Positions 34,517 to 44,209 of a DNA stretch of 64,000 bases are shown here, piece after piece (position 1 is the first letter of the stretch; each line of letters begins with the position of its first letter). Under the pieces are notes generated by a model that saw only the letters and a list, made by a program, of their open reading frames with translations, did not search any database and had not been told where the DNA came from. The stretch covers positions 12,663,001 to 12,727,000 of the forward strand of contig WHVY01000002.1 of the NCBI GenBank assembly GCA_022266195.1, read 5' to 3'. Source of the DNA: Tetranychus cinnabarinus (Eukaryota > Arthropoda > Arachnida > Trombidiformes > Tetranychidae). Both the position numbers and the translations under genes were made by a program.

Positions 34517-37124
34517 TTTCATTATGTATGCCATTATTTCTTTCTGCTAATTTTTCGATCTCAGACCATTGCAAAAGATACAATCTCATAGCTGTAATAG
34601 CTTCAACAGCAAGTGAATGAGGAGTAGCAGGAAGAACGTAGCCACAGAACCATAAAAATGAAATAACATGAAGATTCATCGGGCTTTCAATGTAAGGCGA
34701 ATAACAATTATTCATATCCCGGAATTTGTAGTTTAACAGCCTTATTTCATGTCGAGTTAAACCAAGATTAATAAGATGGTTTATCAAACCATAACCAATG
34801 ACTCTTTTAGCGCAAGCAAGAAACTTAGTGACTTGATCTCGAACAGTATTCAGGTTTCGAGCATACTTAAGATCAGCAGTAGTGAGTCCATGAAACCTTT
34901 GATCAAGAAATTCAACTTCTCGGTATCGTACAAAAGTTTCGTACACCACCTCCATATTCCCATCGACAATGATTATCCAAACAGGACGAGGTCTGACTCT
35001 ATTCCATTCCTTTATTCCACAACAAAACATGTTAATTGCAAAAGTTAAGTGTTTGTCATCACAAGTTGCGGAAAGTTCGTTAATGACGTTAACGTGTTCT
35101 TCAAGTAAAGGAGGAAGATTGACTTCAGGTCGATTAGCAAATGCTTTTGCAAGTTTGTTTCGTTTCCTCTCGACTGCCAACATAGTTTCCAATTTTTGAG
35201 AAGGTTTCGGAGTTCGATAGTCACCAGAATAATTGAAGCATGAAGGAAAGTTTTCAGTCAGATAATCTCTAACTTCTTCAGCTTCTGCGGGAGGAAGCCT
35301 TTCGAATGGGTTGATGCGTATAAAAGGGGATTGCGGATCCTCTACATCTAAGGCATAAAGCATCATTGATGAAGTTGATGAAATTGAAGAAGCATCATCA
35401 ATATCAGCATACATTGACCATCGTCTCCAATTAGATGATTCAGCTAATAAATAATGAGGAATGCGACTACATTGAGTAGTTGGCCATCGCTGAGGAACAT
35501 CAGGAATTGGTACATTTGAAACACTTGGAAAACCCAATTTTATCGTCCAAGCTTCAGCTTCACTCATAGGTGCAGTTGGATCTCTCTGTCTCTCTAAATT
35601 GTTCCAATAATTATTCGCAAAACCACCCTGACATCTCATTTGCAAAGGAGTAATTTCACCTTGTTTGTAGCTCTTAATAAGAAAACCCCAAATCATTGCT
35701 CTTTGAGCCCAATCTTGTTCGTGAGTCAAAGGAGGATTCTGCTTTTTGAGGTGTGCTGGCAAAAGTGAAGTTAAACGTTTAGGCTTTTGATTTAGTTCTT
35801 CGCGAACTGGACCAGCAACAAAATTGTGAAGTTGTAAAGTTTTGTCAAACTGAAAATCAACTGGACCAAGACGACAAGTTTGCAAATGATAAAGCAAGTT
35901 ACAGTAAATGAGTTGAGAAGTACAAAACTTTCGGTGACATTTGTAAACAGCATCCTCAAAAAACTTCTTAACCTCAGGATTGTCGATCTCTGAGTATTCC
36001 GGATAGCCATTCTTCTCAACACCAACAAGACAAGTTTGATTGATACACATAAAAATTTTCAAAGAATCAATCTTATCAGCCAATTCCAAGTCTTGAGGTA
36101 AACTTTGCAGCCATCTAATGCAACCAAAGCAATAGACTTTTGAACATTTTACACAACATTTAGGATTAATTGAAATCTGCTCGCATAACGTGCAAGTAAT
36201 CAGATCTTTAAGGCGAACTAAATCAGGACTAATTACGTGAGACGCTGGAAGACCTTTTCGCAAGGTATTGAACTTCACGTTCTTTAAATCTGTGTCCAAC
36301 ACATTAAACTGAATCTTTTCTTTCATGAAAAGTTCAAACCAAGACTTCTCTTGTTCAGCTTGCTCAATATCTTTGATAACTGATTCCTTCGCTTTTTCCA
36401 AAAACTCAAATTGCATATGAGTTGGATAACTCGATTCTGGCGGAGGAGCTGGAGCAGGAAATTTACAATTGAAACGGCCCTGATTGACATCAGGAGGAGG
36501 ATAAGGAGAAGTATCAACACTACGATCAATAGGAACTCTTTCAGTAATTCGAAGACCAAACTCTATGGTGTGAGGCAATGGATTTGGTATCATCATACGA
36601 TTAAACTTTTCTCGTTGGTTTCGTTCCCAAAAGTTTTTATTCACCACTTTAACATCACTAGGAAATTTCTTAGGAGTTTCACCCCAATCAAAACGAACTT
36701 GTTTTAGCTCCAAAGCTTTTTGATTAATAGTTATTTTCACATCATCAGACGACTTTGAACTTCTTCTTGATGACTTAGCTGAAGTTGACTTCGGGGTACC
36801 ATAAAGACTATTGTCATAATCATCTTCACTTTGATTGATTGATGGACTGATGGACTGATTGACTGATGGATTGACTGACTGATTGACTGATTGATTGCCA
36901 TCAATTTTACCATCATCACTAGGCTCAGGTTTAACTGCCTCATAATCAAATTTAGGAATAAGTGGAGGTTCACTTTCCAGATCAACCACAGGTAACTCAG
37001 GTTCAGGAGATCGAGGATTAGCATCGATTTCGGCAAGTCTCTCCATTAGATCTTTACCAAAAGTAGTTGAACTTACAATCGAAGTGAAAGAATCGTTGGA
37101 ATTTTCATCGGAATGAGTTGACAT
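34350..37124 (-). CDS. Retrotransposon extra ORF: RING/TRAF-like zinc fingers plus inactive REX-type exonuclease fold
   Basis: 924 residues from the ATG at 37124 (MSTHSDENSNDSF), in the position where other gypsy elements carry env. The first about 130 residues are acidic and Ser/Asn-rich with short repeats (SVNQSVNPSVNQSISPSINQ). Near residue 305 is a RING-like finger (CTLCEQ, CCVKCSKVYCFGCIRWL). Near 370-410 further Cys/His pairs (MCINQTC, YKCHRKFC, LLYHLQTC) resemble TRAF-type fingers. Residues about 690-855 follow the REXO4/REX1 DEDDh exonuclease pattern throughout (WIIIVDGNMEVVYETFV, RFHGLTTADLKYA, AITAMRLYLLQW). The catalytic acids are replaced: AINMFC for the D-x-E motif, GYGLINHL for GH..ND, and E for the last D. 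It is probably a binding, not cutting, domain. The frame is continuous with integrase upstream, so a fused product is possible. Confidence 0.65.
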   Translation of the reverse strand: MSTHSDENSNDSFTSIVSSTTFGKDLMERLAEIDANPRSPEPELPVVDLESEPPLIPKFDYEAVKPEPSDDGKIDGNQSVNQSVNPSVNQSISPSINQSEDDYDNSLYGTPKSTSAKSSRRSSKSSDDVKITINQKALELKQVRFDWGETPKKFPSDVKVVNKNFWERNQREKFNRMMIPNPLPHTIEFGLRITERVPIDRSVDTSPYPPPDVNQGRFNCKFPAPAPPPESSYPTHMQFEFLEKAKESVIKDIEQAEQEKSWFELFMKEKIQFNVLDTDLKNVKFNTLRKGLPASHVISPDLVRLKDLITCTLCEQISINPKCCVKCSKVYCFGCIRWLQSLPQDLELADKIDSLKIFMCINQTCLVGVEKNGYPEYSEIDNPEVKKFFEDAVYKCHRKFCTSQLIYCNLLYHLQTCRLGPVDFQFDKTLQLHNFVAGPVREELNQKPKRLTSLLPAHLKKQNPPLTHEQDWAQRAMIWGFLIKSYKQGEITPLQMRCQGGFANNYWNNLERQRDPTAPMSEAEAWTIKLGFPSVSNVPIPDVPQRWPTTQCSRIPHYLLAESSNWRRWSMYADIDDASSISSTSSMMLYALDVEDPQSPFIRINPFERLPPAEAEEVRDYLTENFPSCFNYSGDYRTPKPSQKLETMLAVERKRNKLAKAFANRPEVNLPPLLEEHVNVINELSATCDDKHLTFAINMFCCGIKEWNRVRPRPVWIIIVDGNMEVVYETFVRYREVEFLDQRFHGLTTADLKYARNLNTVRDQVTKFLACAKRVIGYGLINHLINLGLTRHEIRLLNYKFRDMNNCYSPYIESPMNLHVISFLWFCGYVLPATPHSLAVEAITAMRLYLLQWSEIEKLAERNNGIHNENAASTYYVLPQHYFVTFAKVLKAKLVDGQRNGFIILDESRFLNLMIIAFCHLIKS

Positions 37125-37639
37125 GATGCACAAAGTTTCAGATTCACCAAAACGAACACAAAAAGTTCCAACAAAATTAATTAAATTGTTCAAAAAGATG
37201 AGAAAAGTTGAATTGAAATCCAAAGAAGAGTTGAAATTTAGCTTAAAGAAGCTTGATGATGACCTCACAGGTCTAACCACAGACAAAGGAAATTTTTCAA
37301 TTTGAATTAAATTGCCTATTAATTCAATTAAATTAACTAAATTTTGATCACAAAATTCAACACAACAAGAACTTTTACTGAATTGCAATTCAGATTGAAA
37401 AAAGAAAGAATTAAGAATTAAATTGAAAGAAGAAAATTGATTAACATCAATTAGAAAGAAATCAAGTGAACAATATGAGTCGCACAAAGACAATGGACGA
37501 CAAACGGTAGAGGAAGGAGTAACTTTCTCCTTCGCCCTCTGTAATTGTTCTTGTGAGTTACTGTTAATGGCGCTTAAAAAAGCTAATGGCGACTTTGCGC
37601 TAATTTTAAAATTTTGCACTTCCAAACACTTAATGATAA

Positions 37640-38699
37640 TTAAGTTTACTGAGTAAACTTTTCGAGCTCTTAACGTAGGACCAACTTGACCATTATTGTT
37701 ATCGGTAATAACAGGGTTTAACATAATCTCTCGATTGGCAGTTTGATAATTTTTGCGTTTCTTTTTCTTTGTTTTAAATTGATTAACTTGATCAAAATCA
37801 AGAATCCACTCATCTTCAGCAATAGTTTCAGCTTCCGAATCACTTTGATTTGCAATTGAATTATCATTCAAGTTTACATTTAAACTTAAGTTAGAGTTAT
37901 CATTATCACTTAACACTTGATTTTCTGGAGGATTGCAATCCTCATCACTTAATTGTTGTTGATCTGTTGATTGATTTGATGAAGATGTTGATGCGTTATC
38001 TTCAAGAGCTAATTGATCATTGGAAGAGACTTCATTTTCAGCATTGATTATTTCATTTCTTAATTCAGTTAAGTTTTCAGGTATTTTACCAGTGTGCAGC
38101 TTAGTCAGTTCTAAATTTGCAGTAAATCTTTCCTTGTTATCAGGATTAACCAAAAGAGCAGAACCATGTCTAACTCCAACAACAATGTACGGACCATAAA
38201 ACTTGTTTATCAACTTTTTTGTGGTTCCTATTGAAGGTGCACTATTTTTTATGTAGCACAAGTCTCCAGGTTTGAAAGGATTTCTTTTTGTTGTAGATTG
38301 CAATCTACTTTGATAATAAAGTTGCTGTTTTAAAAGCCTTTCTCTGGCTAAACTTCGACAAGATTCAACTGAAGGACCATTAGGCATTATTAACTCTAAT
38401 TGTAGGTCAACTGGCTTTTTCTGATGTCTACCAAAAACCAAATAGTAAGGAGAAAATCGAGTTACTTTATGTACTGATGCATTTATTGCCATAATTGCAT
38501 CCTCTAAAGATGTTTTTAAGTTGATTTCATCTTTATCCATTATACTCGATCTTAATCTTTCAGCAATCGTTCTGTTGACTCGTTCAACTGTTCCTTGTGA
38601 CTGCGGATGATAGGCATTTGAAACCTCATGAACAATTCCAATCTTTTTCAAATACTGTTCAACTTCTCCAGACAAAAAGTTTCTACCACGTTCTAACTG
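37640..38699 (-). pseudogene. Integrase C-terminal half of Ty3/gypsy Pol
   Basis: Begins abruptly in the catalytic core (GRNFLSGEVEQYLKK, then SNAYHPQSQGTVERVNRT with the conserved catalytic Glu). It continues through the RFSPYYLVFGR segment to a GPY/F module (NKFYGPYIVVGV) and ends in an acidic Asn/Ser-rich then Lys-rich tail. The D,D part of the DDE core is missing because of the deletion at 38699. The reading frame stays open into the next ORF. Confidence 0.8.
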
Positions 38700-38842
38700 T
38701 AAGATATGGATCTCAAGTATTGCAATACTTTATCAGATCCTTTAAATGAAAATGAATTAAATTTATCTTTGGTAACTCTACCCTTCAAAATGTAGAGGAG
38801 GACTGTTGGGGACATCTTCAGGCACAATTTGAAAGTAACTAT

Positions 38843-39198
38843 TGTACAGATTGTAAAAATAGTTAAAACAATTTTAAAGTAAAAGAACTTTTTATTGATC
38901 CAGGATCGGACGGAAGACTGAATGAATCGGTGAAGCAGAAGCTTCAACTTTTATACTTAGTGCAGTGAGGAAGAGAAGGAAGAGGAGTTTAGTAGTAAGA
39001 AAATAGAAGAAATAAAGTTTTGGTTTTTGAGGCTAAAGCAATAAAACTATAAAACTTTGAGGGAAAGTAACATTTACGTGTGAAGAGCAATAAACGGCCT
39101 GAGCGTAAGAGATTGAGGCTAAAGCCATAACTAGCGGGTTAACTGAAGAAGGTACGGAAGAAGAAGGAAAGAGAAGTAGGATTGGTTAGATCTTCACA
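38843..39198 (-). repeat. 3' LTR of the small LTR element
   Basis: 356 bp, matching 40383-40731 with scattered substitutions and small indels. On the minus strand it contains a TATA-like AGTATAAAAG (about 38,953-38,962). It ends at the CTAT target duplication. Confidence 0.85.
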
Positions 39199-39211
39199 TC
39201 ATCCTCCCCTT
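39199..39211 (-). promoter_or_regulatory. Polypurine tract next to the 3' LTR
   Basis: The minus strand reads AAGGGGAGGATGA directly before the LTR's TGTGAAG. This is the expected plus-strand primer, and it confirms the element's orientation independently of the PBS. Confidence 0.7.
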
Positions 39212-39949
39212 GAAAGAGTCCAGTCCTTTGGACTAACAAAGAAAAAATCATTTATTTTCCAGGTTTTGGTGAACATAGGCGAAAGTAGTGTTCATGTTTC
39301 CGAGGCTCCAGATGTGTCCAGTGAGGATTCATCCTCCTCAGTAGAGAGTTTGGAAGTTCCAGTGGCAACTGCGATCCTTGTAGACTATGAAATCACTGAT
39401 GTGGTGTGTGAAGGATTGGTAATGTTGGAAGATGGGACCAAGACAGTTTATGCTCATGTGAAGTGGAGCGACAGTTTTGTTCCAAGAAAAGATGCTGTTT
39501 GGACCAAAGAGGTTCCGTGGGGCTACCGGAAGAGTCCCTGGCTTTGGCACGAGCTGACGATCCCGTTTCGACTGCAGTGGCCGAGCGGAAATTCAATTGC
39601 TCTTTTTGTCCTTCTCGTTTCAGGGTCAATTATTCCAGAAGGGCTCCCGAGAATAGGTGTTCGGGCCCAGGCGAGCCAAAACATGTATGTCGAGTCGGTT
39701 CAGATGGGTGCAAACCGAATTGTCCGGGTCCTGTCCCTTATGTTCCTACTGAGGATTTGAGGAAATATAATGGCCGTAAGGCCAAATCATTAGCTTAATT
39801 TGCTTTCCCTTAAATGTTTAGTTTCCTTCAATTCTCTCGGTGTACTTGGTTTATTTTACTTGGTTTGATTAAAAAAATATTGCTAACGATTATTTCACTT
39901 GTGGTTGCTTGTTAGGTTAATTATGAGTTGATTCCAATTGATTCCCATT

Positions 39950-40330
39950 GATCCAATTTGATTCCAATTTATACAAAGTAGGGCAAATCGAGGTTCAAAG
40001 GTTGGTGCCGAACTTGTTTGGATTGTCTCGCTTTATGTTTCAAGCAATCTTTAAGACTCGAAATCCAATTTACAGGAAGAAAATATTCTTTAATTTCTTC
40101 TTTGAATTTTGTCCAGCCAACTTTTCATTCATTAATGAGCTTCTTTGCTCGTTGATGATACCATGTTTTAGCATCATCTTTAAGATAATGGAACATTTGA
40201 GCTATCAGTTTCATCCCAACGATATGCATCAGCATAATCTTCATAGTCATTCAGAAATAACAATAAATTCGAGTACGGCTTACCATTATATGGTTCGATT
40301 TTTGGAGGTCTTTGGTGAGAGATGCTGATT
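39950..40330 (-). pseudogene. Gag capsid remnant of the small LTR element
   Basis: Minus-strand pieces in at least two frames read like a Ty3/gypsy capsid (PPKIEPYNGKPYSNLLLFL, then KDDAKTWYHQRAKKLINE and WTKFKEEIKEYF), interrupted by frame changes and a stop. It identifies the parent family as gypsy; no functional Gag is made. Confidence 0.6.
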
Positions 40331-40363
40331 GAGTTCACTGCGGTGACTTGGAAGACCGATGAC

Positions 40364-40380
40364 TCTCGGTGGAACCTCCA
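40364..40380 (-). promoter_or_regulatory. Primer-binding site for tRNA-Gln
   Basis: The plus strand reads TCTCGGTGGAACCTCCA, the 3' end of tRNA-Gln including CCA, two bases from the LTR. The minus (genomic RNA) strand is therefore complementary to that tRNA and would be primed by it. Confidence 0.8.
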
Positions 40381-40382
40381 AT

Positions 40383-40731
40383 TGTAAAGATTGTAAAAAG
40401 AGTTAAAACAATTTTAAAGTAAAAGAACTTTTTATTGATCCAGGATCGGACGGAAGACTGAATGAATCGGTGTAGCAGGAGCTTCGGCTTTTATACTTAG
40501 TTTAGTAAGGAAGAGTAGTTCAGTATTAAGAAAATAGAAAGCAATAAAGTTTTGGTTTTTGAGGCTAAAGCAATAAAACAATAACACTTTGAGGGAAAGT
40601 GCCATTTAAGTGTGAAGAGCAATAAACGGCCTGAGCGTAAGAGATTGAGGATAAAGCCATAAACTAGCAGGTTGCAAGAAGAAGGTACGGAAGAAGAAGG
40701 AAAGAGAAGGTGGATTGGTTAGATCTTCACA
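40383..40731 (-). repeat. 5' LTR of the small LTR element
   Basis: 349 bp, the partner of the LTR at 38843. It carries the same minus-strand TATA-like motif and the same TGTGAAGATC start at 40731. Differences from the other LTR suggest the insertion is not brand new. Confidence 0.85.
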
Positions 40732-40735
40732 CTAT

Positions 40736-41342
40736 CATAAAAAATAAACTAAATAACAAAAGAAAGTAGATACTCCGGGAGGCCTTGTATTACGTGTAAA
40801 GATGGCTGTGAATATGATAACCTGTGAATCCTTTTAATGTTAAAACAATACGTTGGCGCCATATTCAAATCCTGTTTTTGTTGAAATCGTGCTTTTATGC
40901 ATGTTAACCATTTATTAAGTTAATTTAAACTATCTATAATTGATTGTATTTATCTTTCCCAATGTGCTTTAATTTTGATTTACATAAAAAATGGTTGTTT
41001 CTCTATTGAACCCGTACTTTTCTGTGAAACAGAGACGTGTTTCAATTTGGTGCGGGGCAATTGTAACGTAAATACATGCCTAATATATTTATGATGTATT
41101 TCACACTATAAAGTTATGATAATTGTATTTTCTTACCATTAAGTGGTGATAATTGTATTTTAATTGGTAACCTTTTATTGGATTGAGTACATATATAGTA
41201 ACATTCACTGATGACACCTCTTATCCGTAGTATATTAACACACAAAAATGATGGAAAAGTCAGTTCTGTTAAGATAAGCCTTTAATTAACTTGACATCCA
41301 AACAACGATATTGTAACTCTCATCTGTTTGTATCTTGCCTAC
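40736..41342. other. Non-coding spacer between the LTR element and the Helitron-bearing MITE
   Basis: No open frame of note. It includes a local near-repeat, ATTGTATTTTCTTACCATTA and a similar ATTGTATTTTAATTGGTAA (about 41,118-41,170). Nothing else is recognised. Confidence 0.45.
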
Positions 41343-41344
41343 TA

Positions 41345-41423
41345 AAGGGTGTTGCGTTTAATAAGGTGCAATTATCAGTTACCCAAATGAAGATAAAAAG
41401 ATTAACAATGTAAGATGTCTTGA
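41345..41423 (+). mobile_element. Left half of a 133-bp TIR MITE split by the Helitron
   Basis: Starts AAGGGTGTTGCGTTTAATAA after a TA (41343-41344). Its first 37 bp are the exact inverted complement of the sequence ending at 54893, and pairing continues with two mismatches to about 52 bp. Together with 54840-54893 it forms a compact foldback element with TA target duplication. Confidence 0.7.
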
Positions 41424-41441
41424 TCTTTACCTTTGTCCATC

Positions 41442-41499
41442 TTTATATTAGCCCACACAGTGGCTAAGTATTTATATTAGCCCACACAGTGGCTAAGTA
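41442..41499 (+). repeat. Two perfect 29-bp tandem repeats near the Helitron 5' end
   Basis: Two head-to-tail copies of a unit beginning TTTATATTAGCCCACACAGT. Each carries an AGCC...GGCT inverted core. Their place 18 bp from the 5' terminus suggests protein-binding or regulatory sites. Confidence 0.8.
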
Positions 41500-42101
41500 T
41501 ATATTATAGTTTACTTTTGCCTGATAAAGAATGCAAAAGATTACGCATTTGGCTTTGCTCAGTATTAAAAAAATTAACATTTAAGATAACTATGGGTTTA
41601 TCAAATTTTAGACCATCTTTTTTGATTAAAGCAATTGTTATCTCATATACTGTTTTTCAATGAAGAAAAATGAGTTACATTTTGCATTGAATTGATTATT
41701 TAAAATTGATTTCCTATCGGCAATAGTAATAAACATTCAGCTATGTTGAATAGCATTGTTTAATGATCATTGATTAATTAGCAAATCAATTGTCATTTGA
41801 AATCCGCGCTTATTCCAAGTAAATTTGATACTTTTGTTTCTATGGAAATGAAAGTGAAGACAAACGCAAGGTTCTGGCGTGTGATTGTTCTTTTTCAATT
41901 ATTATTTTCCAATTAGTATTTGCAATTAGCGTTTAATTTTATATTGTCAATCTGTTTTTTCTAATTTCAACAATTTATTTGTGCACCACACACAAATCAA
42001 AAGATCACAATTTCAAACGTTATTTGATGTTATTGATATCATTGAAAATTTGTTTTCGATTATCATTGTAAATGTAGCTTTTTTATTATAAAGCTATTAA
42101 A

Positions 42102-43836
42102 ATGTCAACTTTAAAATGTGAATTGTGTGATGCCGATGGTTCGGAAAACTACAGAATACATTCGTGTTTCGCCATATTTTGTTTGCAGTGTTCGTCCGGT
42201 GGCAGATGTAAAAAATGCAATCACCCATTTGAAAAATGGCTTAGAAATTACTGCAAAGAAGTGCGTTTTCTACAATGATTGTAAATCACTTGCAGTTTTT
42301 CGTTGTAGCTGCAAAAACCAATTATTGTGTGATCATGACTATAATCACACACACCAAGGAAGTGTTTCTTGCACTAAAGAGTTGCTATCAACATTTGTTC
42401 AAGATAAATGTGAGAAATGTAAATTGTTTATCGTTAGTTACATTGGGCCATTGAAAATCTGTGCTGGTTGCTATTTGGAGACTTCAGACGTTGAACGCCA
42501 TAATTATATTGATGTAAAGGAGGATTCAATGAAGAAAATTGACAATTCGTTAGATCAAAATGCTCAAGAATCCATGAATGGCAAAAACGCCATTATCAGA
42601 TATAATTTACGCCAATTCGAAATTATTGTTAGTAAAATTAAACAGTTTCAGCAAGAATTCATTAGTAGCTGCAATGATAATTTCAATGCAACATTGAAAA
42701 GAATTAATAATGTCACAACATCGTCTACTGGAGTTCAATATCTCAAATTTGCAGTTGCCAACCAACAGATCACATTAGAATCAGTTCTGGCCAGAATTGA
42801 AGAATGGAAAAAGATAAATGCTTTTCTTCATGAATTTCCAGCAATCAAATTCAAGGAGGTTACTGATACAAATGGATTTTCCAAGTTTGAGATTAGCGTT
42901 GAAACTGTGAATGTCGATTCCATTGAAAATTGCGACAGTGATATGTTCAATGCATCGGTACCAATAACGTCTCCAACATCTAGCATGGCAATGTCGATTG
43001 GATCAGGCGAAAGCAGTGTTCTTAGTTATCCTGTTCATTGCAGCAAACAGCCATTGCAAATGCTTCCAACGGAGGAACGAGATTGGATAAAAACGAAATT
43101 AACTTTTTTCCGAGATCCATTTTGGATTTATGTCGTCGATCCAGAATATATGGAATCACGAGATCAAACATTGGAAATTTTGGCAAATGATCCAATATTG
43201 GTTCAAGCAAGTGGAATTCGTCGCAATGAACAATATATAGTGCAAGATTTTTATCGCAAAAAGCGATATTTGAAAAGAGCAGTTTGCTTAGGCACTAGGA
43301 ATAACAAAATTCACAATGTTTATGTCCAATTTCTTGATTATGGAAACAAATGCTGGGTTGCTGAAAGCGATATGTTCGATATTCCTAACAACATTTATGA
43401 AATCAATATCACTGTTCAATTAGTGAAAATGACTGGCATTGCTCCAATTTCGAAATTTTGCTTTTTGAAAGTTGAGCAGGAGCAAATGAGGGATTTCATT
43501 GAGAATAATTTGGTGCTAATAGAGAAAGTTATTAAGATTAAGCCGATTGCCAGAACCAATTCGGAAGGAACATTTTGTCAATTCAGAGCAAAAATTGGAG
43601 ACGATGAGAAAGATTTGAGCGAAATGTTGATTGCATTGGGTTTTGGTCAAAGATTGAACAATGAACATAATTGTTTCGTGCCAACAAAAGATTATTGCTA
43701 TTCTTTTCATTTTGATTTCAAAAAAAATAAGACTTGTAAATGTTCAAAAGACCATACATGTTCATATTGTGGTCAGCGTCATTCTGTTGGTGGTTGTACA
43801 ATTTTGAAAGACCAACTGAAAAAAGCTAAATTGTAA
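42102..43836 (+). pseudogene. RING/B-box/Tudor protein carried by the Helitron (one frame change near the start)
   Basis: The N-terminal frame opens at AAAATG (42102) with a RING-like Cys array (LKCELCD, HSCFAIFCLQC, CKKCNHPF). The rest (to 43836) is in another frame and starts with a B-box-like array (KKCVFYNDCKSL, CSCKNQLLCDHDYNHTH) and more Cys pairs (CEKCKLF, CAGCYLE). It continues with a coiled-coil-like stretch, a Tudor domain (KRAVCLGTRNNKIHNVYVQF, LDYGNKCWVAESDMFDIP) and a C-terminal Cys cluster (CKCSKDHTCSYCGQRH). The frames meet around an A5 run at 42232-42236, so a one-base length change in this copy (or an assembly error) is likely, about 578 residues in all. TRIM-type N-termini suggest a ubiquitin ligase. 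Tudor domains bind methyl-arginine ligands such as Piwi proteins, so a role against piRNA silencing is possible (inference). Confidence 0.7.
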
Positions 43837-43840
43837 ATTT

Positions 43841-43954
43841 TCATTTCATATTCAATCGACATTATTCAATTGAATTGTTTCAAGTTCAAACATCTATTCA
43901 TTTCATATTCAATCGACATTATTCAATTGAATTGTTTCAAGTTCAAACATCTAT
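43841..43954 (+). repeat. 57-bp tandem duplication after the Tudor gene
   Basis: Two identical 57-bp units beginning TCATTTCATATTCAATCGAC, plus the first bases of a third, lie directly downstream of the stop codon, in the presumed 3' UTR. Confidence 0.85.
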
Positions 43955-44209
43955 TCATTTCAGACAAATTTAAATACCATTTTTCATTCAAATTGTATTC
44001 ATATAATAAAAATTGTAATTTCATTTACAATTAAGATATTTTTGAAAATAAAAATTGATAAAATCATTTGATAGATAAATATTTCATCTCAACTGCTTAA
44101 GATTCAAACATTTTATTGTTAATCTGAAATAAATCATTCATTTGATTTCAAGATAGCAATTTGATTGATGTACATTTGCTTTAGATCAATCACATTAGAT
44201 AAAGTTTAT

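Larger units (their letters stand above)
33026..38788 (-). mobile_element. Internally deleted Ty3/gypsy LTR retrotransposon
   Basis: Reading on the minus strand: the first about 90 bp of a 5' LTR (38699-38788, starting TGAAGGGTAGAG), then the C-terminal half of integrase, then an extra long ORF, then a 3' LTR starting with the same sequence at 34093. The 90-bp copies at 34001-34093 and 38698-38788 are nearly identical. gag, protease, RT, RNase H and the integrase N-terminus are gone; the deletion joins LTR to integrase at a short AACTG shared sequence. The outer end of the 3' LTR is uncertain: AAAT flanks fit either 33026 or 33231. Confidence 0.75.
38843..40731 (-). mobile_element. 1.9-kb non-autonomous LTR retrotransposon, structurally complete
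   Basis: Two LTRs of about 350 bp (38843-39198 and 40383-40731) begin TGT and end ACA on either strand. They are about 90% or more alike and flanked by a 4-bp duplication, CTAT (38839-38842 and 40732-40735). A primer-binding site next to the right LTR and a purine tract next to the left LTR fix the minus orientation. The 1.2-kb interior cannot encode a polymerase; only a broken capsid remnant is seen. It must be mobilised by an autonomous Ty3/gypsy partner. It lies immediately beside the deleted gypsy element. Confidence 0.85.
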
